From an uncultured Pelagibacteraceae bacterium (GTDB lineage Bacteria; Pseudomonadota; Alphaproteobacteria; Pelagibacterales; Pelagibacteraceae), in assembly GCA_902570425.1 (NCBI GenBank), contig CACFYB010000004.1, positions 1-64,000 of the forward strand: a stretch of DNA of 64,000 bases. Direction: 5' to 3'. The notes beneath the pieces were generated by a model, which was not told the origin of the DNA, ran no database searches, and saw only the letters and a list, made by a program, of their open reading frames with translations. Shown here in pieces: positions 1 through 9,429 of the stretch. A program made the position numbers and the translations under genes. How positions within the stretch are numbered: position 1 is the stretch's first letter; each line of letters opens with the position of its first letter.

Positions 1-581
1 GCTTTTATTAAATCTTTCTTTTTTAAAAGAAAATTTCTTGAAGAAAAAGCCAATAGTTTATTACTTCTAATTGTCTTACAAGAAATTATTTTTGTATTAT
101 TTTTAATTTTAATATATTTTTTTACTAAATATATTTGCTGAAAGTCCTTTTCGCCCATGAATATTTGTTTGGGTTTAATAAGATTTATTAGACGATCCAT
201 TACATCAATAACTCCCTCGAAATGACCTTTTCTAAATTTTGCACATAAAATTAAATCTTTTTTATCAAGTTTTATTTTACGCTTTTTTTTTGAATTATAG
301 ACATCACTAATTTTAGGAAGATATACATAATCAACATTCAATTTTTTTAACAAAAATAGATCCTTTTTATTATTTCTGGGGTATTTTTTATAATCTTTTT
401 TACTATTAAATTGTTTAGGATTCACGAATATGCTGACTAAGGTCTTAGTACATTTTTTTTTTGATTTTTTTATAAGTGATATATGACCTTTATGCAATCC
501 ACCCATTGTGGGTACAAAGCCTAAATTTGAAACATTGTTTAATGCCTTATTTAACTCATTATTTTTTGTTAAAATTTTCAT
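1..581 (-). CDS. panC: Pantothenate synthetase, 3' part cut by window edge
   Basis: Condenses pantoate and beta-alanine with ATP to make pantothenate, the coenzyme A precursor, in the cytoplasm. I translated it by hand from ATG at 581 back to base 1; the frame stays open for about 193 residues of a family that is usually near 280. Visible motifs: [11 protein letters not shown] near residues 23-33 (ATP site with the HxGH pair), SIFVNP around 52, [10 protein letters not shown] near 115, MGEKDFQQ near 140 and AFSSRN near 180. It diverges from galU with only 34 bases between the two starts, so both promoters must lie in that gap or inside the genes. The C-terminus is outside the window. Confidence 0.93.
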   Translation of the reverse strand, partial: MKILTKNNELNKALNNVSNLGFVPTMGGLHKGHISLIKKSKKKCTKTLVSIFVNPKQFNSKKDYKKYPRNNKKDLFLLKKLNVDYVYLPKISDVYNSKKKRKIKLDKKDLILCAKFRKGHFEGVIDVMDRLINLIKPKQIFMGEKDFQQIYLVKKYIKIKNNTKIISCKTIRSNKLLAFSSRNFLLKKKDLIK

Positions 582-615
582 TTGTAAAAAACGATTTAAT
601 AAGTAAAACATTTAA

Positions 616-1431
616 ATGATTAAACAAGCAATTATTCCTTTAGCTGGTCTTGGTACAAGATTATTGCCACTTACAAGTGTTTTTGCAAAAGAATTACTAC
701 CAATAAATGGAAAACCTGGGATTGAATATATTTTAGAAGAATGCAAAGAGGCAGGAATTAAAGAAATAATTTTTATTATTTCAAAAAAAAAAGAAATGAT
801 CAAAAAATATTTTTACAATGATAAATTTTATCAAAGAATCATTCAAAAAAAAAATGATAAACGTGTGATTAAAGAATATAGAAAAATATTAAGATATAAA
901 AAAATGATAAAATTTGTTTATCAAAATAAACCAAGTGGCACTGGAGATGCTGTTTTAAAAACTAGAAAATTTATTAAAGATGATTTTTTTTTAATGCTAT
1001 TACCTGATGATCTGATAATTAAAAAAAATTGTTCAAAATCTATGATTAAAATACATAATAAATTTAACGCATCTGTTATGGCAAGTATGAATGTAAAAAA
1101 GAAAACTGTATCTAGATGGGGAATATTTAAATTAAAAAAAAAATTTAGTAAGTTTAATCATTTAATTGAGGATGTGGTTGAAAAACCTTCAATTAGTGAA
1201 GCTCCGTCTAACAAAGCAGTTATTGGAAGGTATATATTACCAAAAAAAATCTTTAGTGAATTATTAAAAATCGAACCTGGTAAAGGACAAGAGCTGCATA
1301 TTACAGATGCTATAAGATCTTTAATTAAAAAAAAAGAAAAATTTATTGCTCATAGCTTTTCTGGTAAGTATTTAGATTGTGGAACTATGGATGGTTACAT
1401 TAAATCATCAATGGAGATTTCAAAATTATGA
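616..1431 (+). CDS. galU: UTP-glucose-1-phosphate uridylyltransferase
   Basis: Makes UDP-glucose from glucose-1-phosphate and UTP, the entry point for UDP-sugar and cell-surface polysaccharide synthesis. The protein has 271 residues, slightly short for the family. The nucleotide-binding start GLGTRLLPLTSVFAKELLPI is at residues 11-30, PSGTGDAVL is near 102 and the metal-site region LLPDDLI is near 123. The stop overlaps the start of ugd (ATGA), so the two genes are an operon making UDP-glucuronate. They may feed the glycosyltransferases at the far end of the window, but that is inference. Confidence 0.95.
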   Translation: MIKQAIIPLAGLGTRLLPLTSVFAKELLPINGKPGIEYILEECKEAGIKEIIFIISKKKEMIKKYFYNDKFYQRIIQKKNDKRVIKEYRKILRYKKMIKFVYQNKPSGTGDAVLKTRKFIKDDFFLMLLPDDLIIKKNCSKSMIKIHNKFNASVMASMNVKKKTVSRWGIFKLKKKFSKFNHLIEDVVEKPSISEAPSNKAVIGRYILPKKIFSELLKIEPGKGQELHITDAIRSLIKKKEKFIAHSFSGKYLDCGTMDGYIKSSMEISKL

Positions 1432-2726
1432 AATTATGTATGATTGGCACTGGGTATGTTGGTTTGGTAAGTGGCGTTTGTTTCTCTGATATTGGAAATG
1501 TTGTTTATTGTGTAGATAAAGATAAAAAAAAAATAGATTTATTGAATGATGGTAAAGTTCCTATTTATGAACCAGGATTAGAAGAAATATTGAAGAGAAA
1601 TCATAAAAAAAACAGATTAATTTTTACAACTGATTTGAAATCAGCTGTATTAAAATCAGATATTATTTTTATATGTGTAGGAACGCCTACAAAAAAAAAT
1701 AAAAACTCAGCTGATTTAAGATATGTTTTTTCAGTGGCAAAGGAACTTAAAAAATTCATTAAGAAATATAAGATTATTATTACAAAATCAACAGTTCCAG
1801 TAACAACCGGTGATAAGATTGAAACAATATTAAAAAGTCTAAAAAAAAAAAAATTAGTAGATATAGTTTCTAATCCTGAATTTTTACGAGAAGGTGAAGC
1901 GATAAGAGATTTTATTTATCCTGATCGAGTTATAATTGGCACAGAAAGTAACAAAGCAAATAAAATTTTAAAATCTCTTTATTTACCAATAATTAAAAAA
2001 TCAAGCAGATATTTCAGAACTTCTAGGAGGGGAGCTGAAATGATTAAATATGCATCTAATGCTTTTTTAGCAACAAAAATTTCTTTTATAAATGAGCTTG
2101 CCAATTTAAGTGAAAAAACAAATGTAGATATTAAAGATATATCATTTGGAATGGGCTTAGATCAAAGAATAGGGGGCAGATTCCTAAGAGCGGGCCCATC
2201 TTATGGTGGATCATGTTTTCCAAAAGATACCAAAGCACTTATTGATACAGCTAATAAATTTAATACAGATTTATCAATAGTAAAAACTGTCGTGAATTCA
2301 AATGATAAAAGAAAATTATATTTAACAAAAAAAATTGATTTAATTTTAGAAAATAAATATAAAAATAAAATTATAACTTTTTTAGGTGTAACTTTTAAAC
2401 CAAATACTGATGATATGCGTGAAGCATCTAGTATTTCAATGATAAATTATTTAAATAAAAAAGGTTGTAAAATAAGATATTACGATCCATCAGGTGAAAA
2501 AAAAGAATTTCAAAATCTTAAAAATGTTAAATTCTATAAAAAAATTTCTTCTTCGTGTTTTAAATCTGATTTAATAATTTTACATACTGAATGGAATGAA
2601 TTTAAAATTTTGAATTTTAAAAAACTTGTAAAAAAAAATAATTTTATTATTTACGATTTAAGAAATATTTATTCACCAGATAAGATGAAAAAAAACAAAA
2701 TAAAATACTTTGGTATAGGGAGATAA
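1428..2726 (+). CDS. ugd: UDP-glucose 6-dehydrogenase
   Basis: Oxidises UDP-glucose to UDP-glucuronate with two NAD+ in the cytoplasm. The 432 residues match the family length. The N-terminal Rossmann motif GTGYVGLVSG is at residues 7-16, VSNPEFLREGEA near 148 starts the central domain, and the catalytic-cysteine motif GGSCFPKD is near residue 262. The gene overlaps galU by four bases and runs up to the oppositely oriented RidA gene. Its coding sequence contains an uninterrupted run of 13 A at 1841-1853, encoding lysines and a possible slippage site. Confidence 0.95.
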   Translation: MKLCMIGTGYVGLVSGVCFSDIGNVVYCVDKDKKKIDLLNDGKVPIYEPGLEEILKRNHKKNRLIFTTDLKSAVLKSDIIFICVGTPTKKNKNSADLRYVFSVAKELKKFIKKYKIIITKSTVPVTTGDKIETILKSLKKKKLVDIVSNPEFLREGEAIRDFIYPDRVIIGTESNKANKILKSLYLPIIKKSSRYFRTSRRGAEMIKYASNAFLATKISFINELANLSEKTNVDIKDISFGMGLDQRIGGRFLRAGPSYGGSCFPKDTKALIDTANKFNTDLSIVKTVVNSNDKRKLYLTKKIDLILENKYKNKIITFLGVTFKPNTDDMREASSISMINYLNKKGCKIRYYDPSGEKKEFQNLKNVKFYKKISSSCFKSDLIILHTEWNEFKILNFKKLVKKNNFIIYDLRNIYSPDKMKKNKIKYFGIGR

Positions 2727-2727
2727 A

Positions 2728-3189
2728 TTATTTGAGTTCAAAAATAGCGTCAACTTCAACAGCTACGCCTAATGGTAAACTATTTGTGCTTACAGCAGCT
2801 CTTGTGTGCATTCCCGAATCTCCAAATACAGATACTATTAAATCAGACGCTCCATTAATAACTTTTGGTTGATCGATAAAATCATCTGAGGAATTAACAA
2901 ATCCAGTTAATTTTATACAAGATTTTATTTTCGACAAATCATTTTCACAAGCTTTCTTAACTTGTGAGATTATACTTAACGCACATCTTTTCGCAGCATT
3001 ATAACCATCATACAAATCTAAATCTTGACCAACTTTACCTTTAATCAGTTCACCATTTTCACTAATTGAAATTTGACCAGATATAAATAACATTTTACCT
3101 GATATTTTTGTTGCTACATAATTCCCTACCGGTGCTTTAGCTTGTGGTAATTTGATATTTAACTTTTTTATATTTTCTTCAAAATTCAT
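2728..3189 (-). CDS. RidA/YjgF family protein
   Basis: RidA-type proteins hydrolyse reactive enamine/imine intermediates released by PLP enzymes; other subfamilies have different or unknown roles. The 153-residue length fits the larger YjgF-like subfamily rather than the roughly 128-residue archetypal RidA. The chorismate-mutase-like fold is suggested by ISGKMLFISGQIS near residues 29-41 and the C-terminal MHTRAAVSTNSLPLGVAVEVDA stretch, which carries the arginine that binds the carboxylate in active members. Its ATG overlaps the stop of the small secreted protein gene upstream. The exact substrate cannot be told from sequence. Confidence 0.85.
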   Translation of the reverse strand: MNFEENIKKLNIKLPQAKAPVGNYVATKISGKMLFISGQISISENGELIKGKVGQDLDLYDGYNAAKRCALSIISQVKKACENDLSKIKSCIKLTGFVNSSDDFIDQPKVINGASDLIVSVFGDSGMHTRAAVSTNSLPLGVAVEVDAIFELK

Positions 3190-3443
3190 TGATCTAAAAT
3201 TTTTTCTTTTGTTTTAAGAATTTTTTCTTTTTCTTTTGACCATTCTTGATTTTGATAATCTTTAGTATCTTTAATGATATCTTTACTTGTTGAGATAGCT
3301 TTTTCTTTTATCAAATTTGCTTTACATTTAAAATATTCACTAGAAAACTTTTTAAATTCACTACAATCTGAAACACTTGCAAATACAATCTGACTAGACT
3401 TTGATAATAAAAACAATATTAATAATATAATTTTTTTACTCAT
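3186..3443 (-). CDS. Small secreted protein of unknown function
   Basis: An 85-residue protein that I do not recognise. The chosen ATG gives MSKK followed by a hydrophobic stretch (residues 4-20) and a likely signal-peptidase site near FASVSDC, so export to the periplasm is likely. The mature part is highly charged and helical, rich in K and E, with two cysteines near residues 27 and 39. A longer reading starting near 3488 would run into topA and lose the signal peptide, so I prefer this start. It overlaps the end of topA by eight bases and is overlapped by the RidA gene, so it is probably co-transcribed with both. Confidence 0.6.
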   Translation of the reverse strand: MSKKIILLILFLLSKSSQIVFASVSDCSEFKKFSSEYFKCKANLIKEKAISTSKDIIKDTKDYQNQEWSKEKEKILKTKEKILDQ

Positions 3444-6036
3444 TTTTTTTCTTTTTTTTATTTTTATCGTATTCTCTTCTTTTCTCAATCAATATTAAAG
3501 CATCTTCCATAGTTAATTCTGCTGGATCTTTTTCTTCTGGTATTGTTGCATTCAATGATTTATATTTTATATAAGGTCCATACTGACCTTTCATAATTCT
3601 AACTGGTTTTTTATCCTCTGGATGTTGACCCAAATCTTTAATTATTGATGATGACATTCTTCCTGGTTTAGCCTCAGCTATCATTGTAATAGCTCTATTT
3701 AAGCCTATAGAAAATATTTCATCAACATTTTCAATTCTCGCTGATTTATTTTCACATTTTAGATAAGGACCAAATCTTCCTGTATTTAATGTTATTTCTT
3801 TTTGATTATCAGGATTTATTCCTAAAGATTTTGGTAATGAACATAAAAATTTTGCTTTTTTCAAATCAATACTATCTAATGCTAGACCTTTAGGTATAGA
3901 AATATTTTTTAAAAGATCATTAACATCCGATTTAGATTTTTTAGTTTTTTTCTTTTTTTTAGTAGTTTTTTCAATTTCTTCTTCTGTTTGAATTTTTTCA
4001 TATTGAAGATATGGGCCAAATCTTCCATTTTTTAAATATATATCATTACCATTTTCATGTTTTCCAATCAATTTTGGTTCAGCTAGCTGTGCCTGAGCTG
4101 CTGCTTTTGCTTTAGATAATGGTCGGGTAAACTTACATTCAGGGTAATTTGAACATCCTATGAAAGCACCACCTCTAAAACTATTTTTCAGACTTAAGGT
4201 GCCTCCGTCAGGATTTTTACAACTTTCATTATATAATTTACAATTTCTGTCAACTTTTCCCTCTTTATTCTTATTAAATACTAAATCTCCTAAACTATCA
4301 TTAAGCATATCTAAAACTTCTCTAGTCCTTATTTCTTTTACTTCTGATACATTATTATTAAAGTCTTTCCAGAAAAGCTCTAAAACTTTTATCCAGCTTT
4401 CTTTACCCGATGTAATCTCGTCTAGTTGATCCTCTAATCCTGCTGTAAAATTATAATCTACATACTTTGAAAATAATTTTTCCAAAAAAGCAGAGATTAA
4501 TTTGCCTCTGTCAGTAGGAAAAAATCTTTTATTTACTATTTCTGCATATCCTCTATTAGCGATAGTAGAAATTATACTTGCATAAGTAGATGGTCTTCCA
4601 ATACCGAGTTCCTCTAATTTTTTTACTAAACTAGCCTCGGAATATCTTGGTGGAGGTTGTGTATAATGTTGTTCATCTAATAATTCCTCAATGTTAATTG
4701 GTCCTTTAGATACAGTTGGTAAAATATTTTCGTCATCATCTTTACTTTGATTGTTATAAATTTTCAAAAATCCATCAAACTTGAGAACTGATCCACTAGC
4801 TTTACAAATAGTATCGTTATTATTTGAAGTTATTGTAATTGTGTTTCTATCAAACTTAGCAGTCTCCATTTGAGAAGATAAAGCTCTACTCCAAATAAGA
4901 TCATACAGTTTACTTTGATCTGTGCTTAGATATTTCTTAATATTTTGAGGTGTTCTAATTATATCTGTAGGCCTAATTGCTTCATGTGCCTCTTGAGCAT
5001 TTTTAGCTTTTTTTCCAGAATAATTTAGAGCATCATTAGGCAAGTATTCGTTACCAATTTCTTTTTGGATATAATCTCTAAAAGCTGACACAGCATCTTT
5101 AGATAAATTAGTTCCATCTGTTCTCATATAAGTAATTAAGCCAATAGTTTCACCTTCTATCTCAATACCCTGATAAAGCTTTTGTGCAATTTGCATTGTT
5201 CTAGATGCACCAAAACCCAATCTACTTGAGGCAGTTTGTTGGAGAGTAGATGTAGTAAATGGTCCAGATGGATTTCGATTAACAACTTTACTTGAAATAT
5301 CTGTAATACTAAATTTTTTTTTATTTAAACTTTCTATAGCTTTGTTTATTTCTTCTTTATTTCTAAATGAAAATTTTTCAATTCTATTATTATCTAATTG
5401 ACTAATACTTGCGGTAATTTTTTGATTGTTTTTATCTGTAAATTTAATGTTTAAAGTCCAAAATTCCTCAGGTTTAAATGACTCAATCTCATGTTCTCGC
5501 TCGGTAATTAATTTTAAAGCAACAGACTGAACTCTTCCTGCTGATTTTGAGCCGGGCAATTTTGTCCAAAGTATTGGTGAAATATTAAAACCAACCAAGT
5601 AATCTAAAGCTCTTCTAGCCATATAAGCATCAACTAGATGAGGTTCAATTTGTCTTGGATTTTCAATTCCCTGTATGACTGCTTTTTTGGTTATCTCATT
5701 AAATACAACTCTTTCAATTTCTTTATCTTTTAAAAGTTTTTTTTCATTTAAATATTCTTTTACATGCCAGGCAATAGCTTCACCTTCACGATCAGGATCG
5801 GTAGCTAGTATAATTTTAGATGAGTCTTTTGCTGCATCAGTTATTTCTTTAAGATATTTTTTTGAAAAACTATCAACCTCCCACTCCATTTTGAAATCTT
5901 GGTCTGGATCAACTGAACCATTTTTAGAAGGTAAGTCCCTAATATGACCATAACTTGCTAAAACTTTATAATTATCGCCCAAATATTTATTTATTGTCTT
6001 AGCTTTAGCAGGACTTTCTACAATGACCAAATTCAT
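3436..6036 (-). CDS. topA: DNA topoisomerase I (type IA)
   Basis: Relaxes negative supercoils through a 5'-phosphotyrosine intermediate. The 866-residue protein starts with the TOPRIM domain (VIVESPAKAKTI at residues 4-15; DPDREGEAIAWH near 98-109). The active-site tyrosine is in LITYMRTDG near 305. A four-cysteine zinc finger follows near 600-640 (CKLYNESC ... GCSNYPEC), then repeats of the pattern GxxGPYxxY (three copies, near 675, 755 and 815), which is the usual alphaproteobacterial C-terminal extension, and a lysine-rich tail. It follows plsY on the same strand; the dprA gene that often sits between them is not present. Confidence 0.97.
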   Translation of the reverse strand: MNLVIVESPAKAKTINKYLGDNYKVLASYGHIRDLPSKNGSVDPDQDFKMEWEVDSFSKKYLKEITDAAKDSSKIILATDPDREGEAIAWHVKEYLNEKKLLKDKEIERVVFNEITKKAVIQGIENPRQIEPHLVDAYMARRALDYLVGFNISPILWTKLPGSKSAGRVQSVALKLITEREHEIESFKPEEFWTLNIKFTDKNNQKITASISQLDNNRIEKFSFRNKEEINKAIESLNKKKFSITDISSKVVNRNPSGPFTTSTLQQTASSRLGFGASRTMQIAQKLYQGIEIEGETIGLITYMRTDGTNLSKDAVSAFRDYIQKEIGNEYLPNDALNYSGKKAKNAQEAHEAIRPTDIIRTPQNIKKYLSTDQSKLYDLIWSRALSSQMETAKFDRNTITITSNNNDTICKASGSVLKFDGFLKIYNNQSKDDDENILPTVSKGPINIEELLDEQHYTQPPPRYSEASLVKKLEELGIGRPSTYASIISTIANRGYAEIVNKRFFPTDRGKLISAFLEKLFSKYVDYNFTAGLEDQLDEITSGKESWIKVLELFWKDFNNNVSEVKEIRTREVLDMLNDSLGDLVFNKNKEGKVDRNCKLYNESCKNPDGGTLSLKNSFRGGAFIGCSNYPECKFTRPLSKAKAAAQAQLAEPKLIGKHENGNDIYLKNGRFGPYLQYEKIQTEEEIEKTTKKKKKTKKSKSDVNDLLKNISIPKGLALDSIDLKKAKFLCSLPKSLGINPDNQKEITLNTGRFGPYLKCENKSARIENVDEIFSIGLNRAITMIAEAKPGRMSSSIIKDLGQHPEDKKPVRIMKGQYGPYIKYKSLNATIPEEKDPAELTMEDALILIEKRREYDKNKKKKKNE

Positions 6037-6072
6037 AAGTTACAAACTACTCAAATCACTTAGATAGTCAAT

Positions 6073-6651
6073 TTAATAAATTTTTGTCTTTGTTTCCTCT
6101 TTATTTTTCAATCTTTTAATATTTTCTCTATGGGTAAAAAATATCAAGACAAACATAATTGTAAAAAAAATTACCTGATCAAATTGAGTTAAAATTAATA
6201 AATATATTGGTATTGCGGCAGCACCTACAATTGATGATAATGAAGAATACTTAGAAATGAAAAAAGTTATAAACCAAGAAATAGTAAAGATAATTCCAAA
6301 ATAAATATTTATAGCAAATAAAATTCCAACATAAGTTGCAACACCTTTTCCACCTTTAAACTTTAACCAAATTGGAAAAACATGACCTAAAAAAGCACAC
6401 AGAGAGGAAATATATAAAAAATCTTGATAAAAAATTTTCACATAAATGACAGGGGCTACAGCCTTTAAAATATCAAGCACCAATGTTGAGTAACCTATTG
6501 TTTTATTCCCAGTTCTCAGAGCATTTGTGGCTCCAATGTTACCTGAACCAATTTCTCTAATATCTTTTTTTAAAAAGATTTTCGTTAGTATAAAACCAAA
6601 TGGTACGGAACCCATAAGGTAAGAAATTATACCTATCAAAAAAATATCCAT
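6073..6651 (-). CDS. plsY: Glycerol-3-phosphate acyltransferase PlsY
   Basis: Membrane acyltransferase that puts the first acyl chain on glycerol-3-phosphate using acyl-phosphate made by PlsX (plsX is at 48003). The 192 residues form about five hydrophobic segments. The family motifs are present: GSVPFGFILTK near residue 14, GSGNIGATNALRTG near 36-49 and KGGKGVATYVG near 98. It lies one base from the dihydroorotase-like gene, in a pyrB-pyrC-plsY-topA run. Confidence 0.95.
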   Translation of the reverse strand: MDIFLIGIISYLMGSVPFGFILTKIFLKKDIREIGSGNIGATNALRTGNKTIGYSTLVLDILKAVAPVIYVKIFYQDFLYISSLCAFLGHVFPIWLKFKGGKGVATYVGILFAINIYFGIIFTISWFITFFISKYSSLSSIVGAAAIPIYLLILTQFDQVIFFTIMFVLIFFTHRENIKRLKNKEETKTKIY

Positions 6652-6652
6652 T

Positions 6653-7939
6653 TTATAGCTTAAATAATTCTTTTCCTTTTACAAAGGTATTTATAACTTT
6701 TCCTTGAAGTTTTTTATCCTCTATTGAGGTATTTTTTGATTTTGAGATTAATTTTTCTTTTTTTACAATCCATGGTTTATCAATATCAACTATACATAAG
6801 TCAGCATCATTTCCTATAGAGAGATTTCCTTTGTTTATTTTAAGTATTTTTGCAGGATTAGATGTTAGAGCTCTAATAATAGTCTCAAGTTTGAGAGATC
6901 CGTTGTGGTATAACTCTAAACTTAAAGATAAGAGTGTTTCAATACCAGAAGCACCAGTAGCAGCTTGAGCAAAAGTTAATCTTTTCGACTCTTCATCCTC
7001 AGGCTTATGATCTGAAACAATTACATCAATCAAGCCATCTTTTAATCCTTGCACTAGAGCCAATCTATCTTCCTCTCTTCTTAATGGGGGAGATAACTTT
7101 AAAAAAGTTCTAAAATCTCCAATGTCATTTTCATTCAAGGACAAGTTATTAATCGAAACCCCTGAGGTAAATTTAACAATTTCTTTTCTATATTTTATAA
7201 TTTCAACCGATTTATGCGAAGATAATTGAGATATGTGATATCTACATTTAACTTTTTCTAGTAATGTTAAATCTCGCTCTATTAAAATTCTCTCTGCTAT
7301 TTCTGGTATGCCTGACAATCCTAATTTAGAAGCAATTATTCCAGAATTTATCATACCATTCTTCGCAAGCTCAAAGTCCTCAGCATGTTGCATTATCAAA
7401 CAACCTAAATCTTTAGCTGAGTTCATTATTCTTGACATTAATCTAGGATTTTGAATTGTTTTTATTCCATCGGTGAAAGCAATTATACCTTTACTTTGTA
7501 AAAGACCAAACTCTGTCATGTTGGTACCTTCAATATTTTTAGTAAGAGAAGCGCAAGGAAAAATATTTATTTTTGACTTATCCCTTCCTCTTCTTTTTAA
7601 AAAGTCGACTATAGATACATTATCTATAATTGGATTTGTATTTGGCATAGTAACCACGGATGTTACTCCACCAGATAATGCTGCATTGCTTAAGGTTCTA
7701 AAATTTTCTTTATATTCATATCCTGGTTCACCAACAAAAACCCGCATATCTACCAAGCCTGGAAAAATATACTTTCCTTTTAAGTCAATTGGTTTTTCTC
7801 TACTTGGTAAATTGTTAGTATTAACTTTTTTTCCTATAGCTTCGATTTTACCATCTTCACTTATGATCAAACCTCCAGTTTCATTAATTGAATTATGAGG
7901 GTCGATTATATTAGCATTTATAAAATATTGCTTTTTCAT
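6653..7939 (-). CDS. pyrC: Dihydroorotase-like protein without the HxH metal motif
   Basis: The 428-residue amidohydrolase-fold protein directly follows pyrB. The first metal motif of catalytic dihydroorotases, normally VDxHxHxREPG, reads VDMRVFVGEPG near residues 63-73, so both histidines and the substrate-binding arginine are replaced. Later pieces of the fold remain (QHAED near 190, SDHKPE near 309). Non-catalytic partners of this kind, called PyrC' or PyrX in Pseudomonas, are known to help assemble PyrB, and alphaproteobacterial pyrBC operons often carry such a form. I infer a structural or regulatory role with PyrB; an active dihydroorotase would then be encoded elsewhere. Confidence 0.88.
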   Translation of the reverse strand: MKKQYFINANIIDPHNSINETGGLIISEDGKIEAIGKKVNTNNLPSREKPIDLKGKYIFPGLVDMRVFVGEPGYEYKENFRTLSNAALSGGVTSVVTMPNTNPIIDNVSIVDFLKRRGRDKSKINIFPCASLTKNIEGTNMTEFGLLQSKGIIAFTDGIKTIQNPRLMSRIMNSAKDLGCLIMQHAEDFELAKNGMINSGIIASKLGLSGIPEIAERILIERDLTLLEKVKCRYHISQLSSHKSVEIIKYRKEIVKFTSGVSINNLSLNENDIGDFRTFLKLSPPLRREEDRLALVQGLKDGLIDVIVSDHKPEDEESKRLTFAQAATGASGIETLLSLSLELYHNGSLKLETIIRALTSNPAKILKINKGNLSIGNDADLCIVDIDKPWIVKKEKLISKSKNTSIEDKKLQGKVINTFVKGKELFKL

Positions 7940-8881
7940 TTATGTACAAAATATCTTTAAGCAAGCCATTCTTACAGCCACACCTAGTTCAACTTGTTCT
8001 TTAATTACGCTCTTATTAATATCATCAGCTAAGATTGTATCTATTTCTATTCCTCTATTCATTGGTCCTGGGTGCATAATTAATGCGTCAGATTTAGCAT
8101 GTCCTAATTTATCAGTAGTTAATCCATAATATTCATAATATTCCCTATTCGATGAAAGATATGAACTTGTCATTCTTTCGTTCTGTAATCTTAACATCAT
8201 GACAATATCACAATCCTTCAAACCTTTTTTCATGTCAGTGAAAGTATTAACACCAAATTTCTCAATTTCCTTTGGCATTAAATTCGTTGGAGCAACAATA
8301 TTTACCTCTGCTCCTAACATGTTGAGTAAATATATATTTGACCTTGCTACTCTTGAATGAAGTATGTCACCACATATTGCAATTTTTAAACCTTCAATTT
8401 TATTTTTTCGAGTTTTAATTGTTAAAGCATCTAAAAGAGCTTGAGTAGGGTGTTCTCTTCTTCCATCACCAGCATTTAACACTGCACAATTTACTTTTTG
8501 TGAAAGTAAGTTACAAGCACCAGAGTCTTGATGTCTAACTACAATTATATCTGGATGCATCGCATTTAAAGTCATGGCTGTATCAATTAATGTTTCACCT
8601 TTTTTAATTGCAGAGTTACTAATGTTCATAGACATAACGTCTGCACCAAGTCTTTTACCAGCTAATTCAAATGAACTCTGAGTTCTAGTGGAAGGCTCAA
8701 AGAATAAATTAATTTGTGTCTTCCCACTTAAAACATCAACTTTTTTATTTTTGCTTTGATTAACTTTTATAAATGTCTGTGCTTCATCAAGTATCAAATT
8801 AACATCATTAATTGATAAATCTTGGATACCTAACAGATGTTTTTGAGAAATTTTAATAGCTTTATTAGTTTTGATTGCCAT
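7940..8881 (-). CDS. pyrB: Aspartate carbamoyltransferase catalytic subunit
   Basis: Forms carbamoyl-aspartate from carbamoyl phosphate and aspartate in pyrimidine synthesis. The carbamoyl-phosphate motif [13 protein letters not shown] is near residue 58-70, the HPTQALLDA region near 140 and the HPGPMNRG loop near 270. I chose the ATG at 8881 (313 residues); an in-frame TTG lies nine bases upstream but adds only three residues. The stop abuts the start of the dihydroorotase-like gene, consistent with co-translation and a physical complex. Confidence 0.95.
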   Translation of the reverse strand: MAIKTNKAIKISQKHLLGIQDLSINDVNLILDEAQTFIKVNQSKNKKVDVLSGKTQINLFFEPSTRTQSSFELAGKRLGADVMSMNISNSAIKKGETLIDTAMTLNAMHPDIIVVRHQDSGACNLLSQKVNCAVLNAGDGRREHPTQALLDALTIKTRKNKIEGLKIAICGDILHSRVARSNIYLLNMLGAEVNIVAPTNLMPKEIEKFGVNTFTDMKKGLKDCDIVMMLRLQNERMTSSYLSSNREYYEYYGLTTDKLGHAKSDALIMHPGPMNRGIEIDTILADDINKSVIKEQVELGVAVRMACLKIFCT

Positions 8882-8923
8882 TAAAACCAACTCTATAACT
8901 ATAAACGACTATAATAGCAAGTA

Positions 8924-9379
8924 TTAATTATTTAAAAAATCTATTGCTCCTTGCAATATGAAAGCAGCAGCATTTTCATCGATTTTTTTTTCTCTTTTGC
9001 TCACATTAATATCTAATTGACTAGATAAGTTAAAAGCGCCAACTGTTGATAACCTTTCATCCCATAAGCAAACAGGGATATTTAAATTTTCCTCAATTTT
9101 TTGAGAGGTGTCCTTTACAGATTGTGCCGATCTACCTGATGATCCATCCATATTTAAAGGATTTCCAATTATGATTCCTTTAATATCATTTTCATTAATT
9201 ATAACCTTAAGTTCAGAAATTAATTCTGTTAGAGAATTCCTATCTATTGTTTTCAAAGGAGTAGCAATTAATTGTTTTTCATCACAAATAGACACACCGA
9301 TTCTTTTAGAACCAAGGTCTAAACCTATCAATCTACAATTATCTGAGTTTTTTTTTTTAAATTCTTCTAAAGTGATCAT
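8924..9379 (-). CDS. ruvX: RuvX/YqgF-family Holliday junction resolvase-like nuclease
   Basis: RNase-H-fold nuclease linked to pre-16S rRNA 5'-end processing and proposed as a Holliday junction resolvase. The 151 residues include GLDLGSKRIGVSICD near 19-33 (first catalytic Asp), GNPLNMDGSSG near 72 and the C-terminal WDERLST and DENAAAFILQ motifs. An 11-base T run (9348-9358) near the start encodes lysines on this strand. It is divergent from gatC with a 50-base gap. Confidence 0.92.
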   Translation of the reverse strand: MITLEEFKKKNSDNCRLIGLDLGSKRIGVSICDEKQLIATPLKTIDRNSLTELISELKVIINENDIKGIIIGNPLNMDGSSGRSAQSVKDTSQKIEENLNIPVCLWDERLSTVGAFNLSSQLDINVSKREKKIDENAAAFILQGAIDFLNN

Positions 9380-9429
9380 ATTGTATATTCTAAACTTAAG
9401 TGATAGTTTGCGTCATATTTAAATATCAT

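Noticed and set aside
3444..3488. Fifteen-residue upstream extension of the small secreted protein
   Set aside because: It would overlap the topA end further and hide the signal peptide; the later ATG gives a normal exported protein.
7473..7898. A 141-residue open frame on the plus strand
   Set aside because: It lies wholly inside the well-supported dihydroorotase-like gene on the other strand; composition and lack of motifs mark it as a shadow.
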